In this document: in pieces, positions 63,606 through 64,000 of the stretch
Layout of the letters: the number at the start of each line of letters is the position of its first letter
Numbering within the stretch: the stretch's first letter is position 1
Assembly: GCF_030532195.1 (NCBI RefSeq)
Contig: NZ_JAUNLP010000002.1
Coordinates: 186,001 to 250,000 of the forward strand
Reading direction: 5' to 3'
Source: Corynebacterium sp.
Lineage (GTDB): Bacteria > Actinomycetota > Actinomycetes > Mycobacteriales > Mycobacteriaceae
DNA length: 64,000 bases
Program-made: the position numbers and the translations under genes
The notes under the pieces: model-generated
The model's input: the letters and a program-made list of their open reading frames with translations, nothing else
Databases searched by the model: none
What the model was told of the DNA's origin: nothing

Positions 63606-64000
63606 CTAGAACAGCGCCAACTGCTGCGGATCGTCCGGGTCATCGGGATCATCGGAGTTGTCCTGAGCCGCCGAGTTCTCCGACTCGGCTGCGTTCTCGG
63701 TGCCGTCGTCACGCGAAGTGCGCTCTGAATCCGGCTCGAATGCCTCGCGCTCGTAGATTTCCTGGAGCTTTTCGGTCTTGGTGATGCGGACGAGCTCGGC
63801 GTAGATAACCAGCTTCATAGAGCTGTTGACAAGTGGCCCAAGCTGCGAAAACAGCACTTCGACATCACCGTCGACGGCAAGGACTGCGCGGCGAAGGCTG
63901 TCTTCGGAGATAATCCAGCGGGAGGTCTCGGCGCACTTTTCACGGTCGCCGATAAAGTCCAGCGCCAGTGCGACCTGATTGCTAGCGACGCCCTCCAATG
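63606..64000 (-). CDS. C-terminal part of an unrecognised protein (gene starts beyond window)
   Basis: The frame is open to the window edge on the minus strand, so the start is outside. The visible part has a helical region (LFSQLGPLVNSSMKLVIYAE, then LVRITKTEKLQEIYEREAFE) and an acidic, Ser/Asp-rich tail ending DDPQQLALF. I do not recognise the family. It converges with the MFS gene and ends three bases after it, so the two stops nearly touch. Confidence 0.55.
   Translation of the reverse strand, partial: LEGVASNQVALALDFIGDREKCAETSRWIISEDSLRRAVLAVDGDVEVLFSQLGPLVNSSMKLVIYAELVRITKTEKLQEIYEREAFEPDSERTSRDDGTENAAESENSAAQDNSDDPDDPDDPQQLALF

Noticed and set aside
1..64000. tRNA, rRNA, CRISPR arrays, insertion sequences, prophage genes
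   Set aside because: I looked for tRNA arms, regularly spaced repeats, transposase or integrase motifs and found none that I could support.

Overview
The window reads as a chromosomal segment of a high-GC actinobacterium of the genus Corynebacterium or a close relative. The evidence is the gene content (ltsA-type asparagine synthase, bc1-aa3 supercomplex genes, PimB'-type mannosyltransferase, P60 wall hydrolases) and a gene order that, from memory, follows the Mycobacterium tuberculosis Rv2179c-Rv2220 block: RNase AS, plsC, pimB', NlpC/P60, DEDD exonuclease, trpD, ctaE-qcrCAB, ctaF/ctaC, asnB, HesB, DUF3043, cobT/cobS, ilvE, pepA, E2, lipB, lipA, DUF4191, glnA. The species cannot be fixed from the sequence. 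I saw no tRNA, rRNA, CRISPR array, IS element or prophage.

Layout. 1-5.9 kb (minus strand): truncated RNase AS, acyltransferase, ROK glucokinase, PimB' and two secreted P60 hydrolases, the second behind a c-di-AMP (ydaO/yuaA) riboswitch. 6.2-8.8 kb: exonuclease and trpD, convergent, sharing their stop region. 9-17.5 kb: respiratory block ctaE-qcrC-qcrA-qcrB with a long, apparently structured leader, an inserted ABC-F gene fenced by terminators, then ctaF and ctaC on the other strand. 17.8-24.1 kb: ltsA, an Fe-S carrier, DUF3043 protein and cobU-cobT-cobS. 24.2-24.4 kb: an orphan promoter-to-terminator unit that looks like a small RNA. 24.6-39.4 kb: VWA-domain membrane protein, ilvE, pepA, a three-lipoyl-domain E2, PiT phosphate transporter, lipB-lipA, DUF4191, SucE-like exporter and an RDD protein. 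The E2 with lipB-lipA forms a lipoylation neighbourhood.

From 39.8 kb the content is less conserved. Two glutamine synthetase genes flank an ornithine-cyclodeaminase-like gene broken by one in-frame amber codon. Small envelope-type proteins follow: two PspC proteins, a secreted Ala/Glu-rich protein and a lipoprotein with LEA-like repeats. Next come a Tag glycosylase without zinc ligands, a ketopantoate-reductase-like protein and a small kinase. At 49.9-55.2 kb lies a self-contained sugar phosphotransferase operon: RAT/terminator, beta-glucoside-type EIIBCA, a BglG-type antiterminator continuing in frame into HPr, and enzyme I. The end carries amino-acid functions (brnQ, SstT-like symporter, thrC), an orphan ThDP enzyme, an MFS transporter and a truncated gene.

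The two signals I consider most novel are (1) a 12-base word YGCTTKACGACG found about 18 times by eye, where chance predicts far less than one, with several copies just behind stop codons; and (2) the BglG-HPr in-frame gene with an internal HPr start inside an operon that encodes a complete PTS relay.
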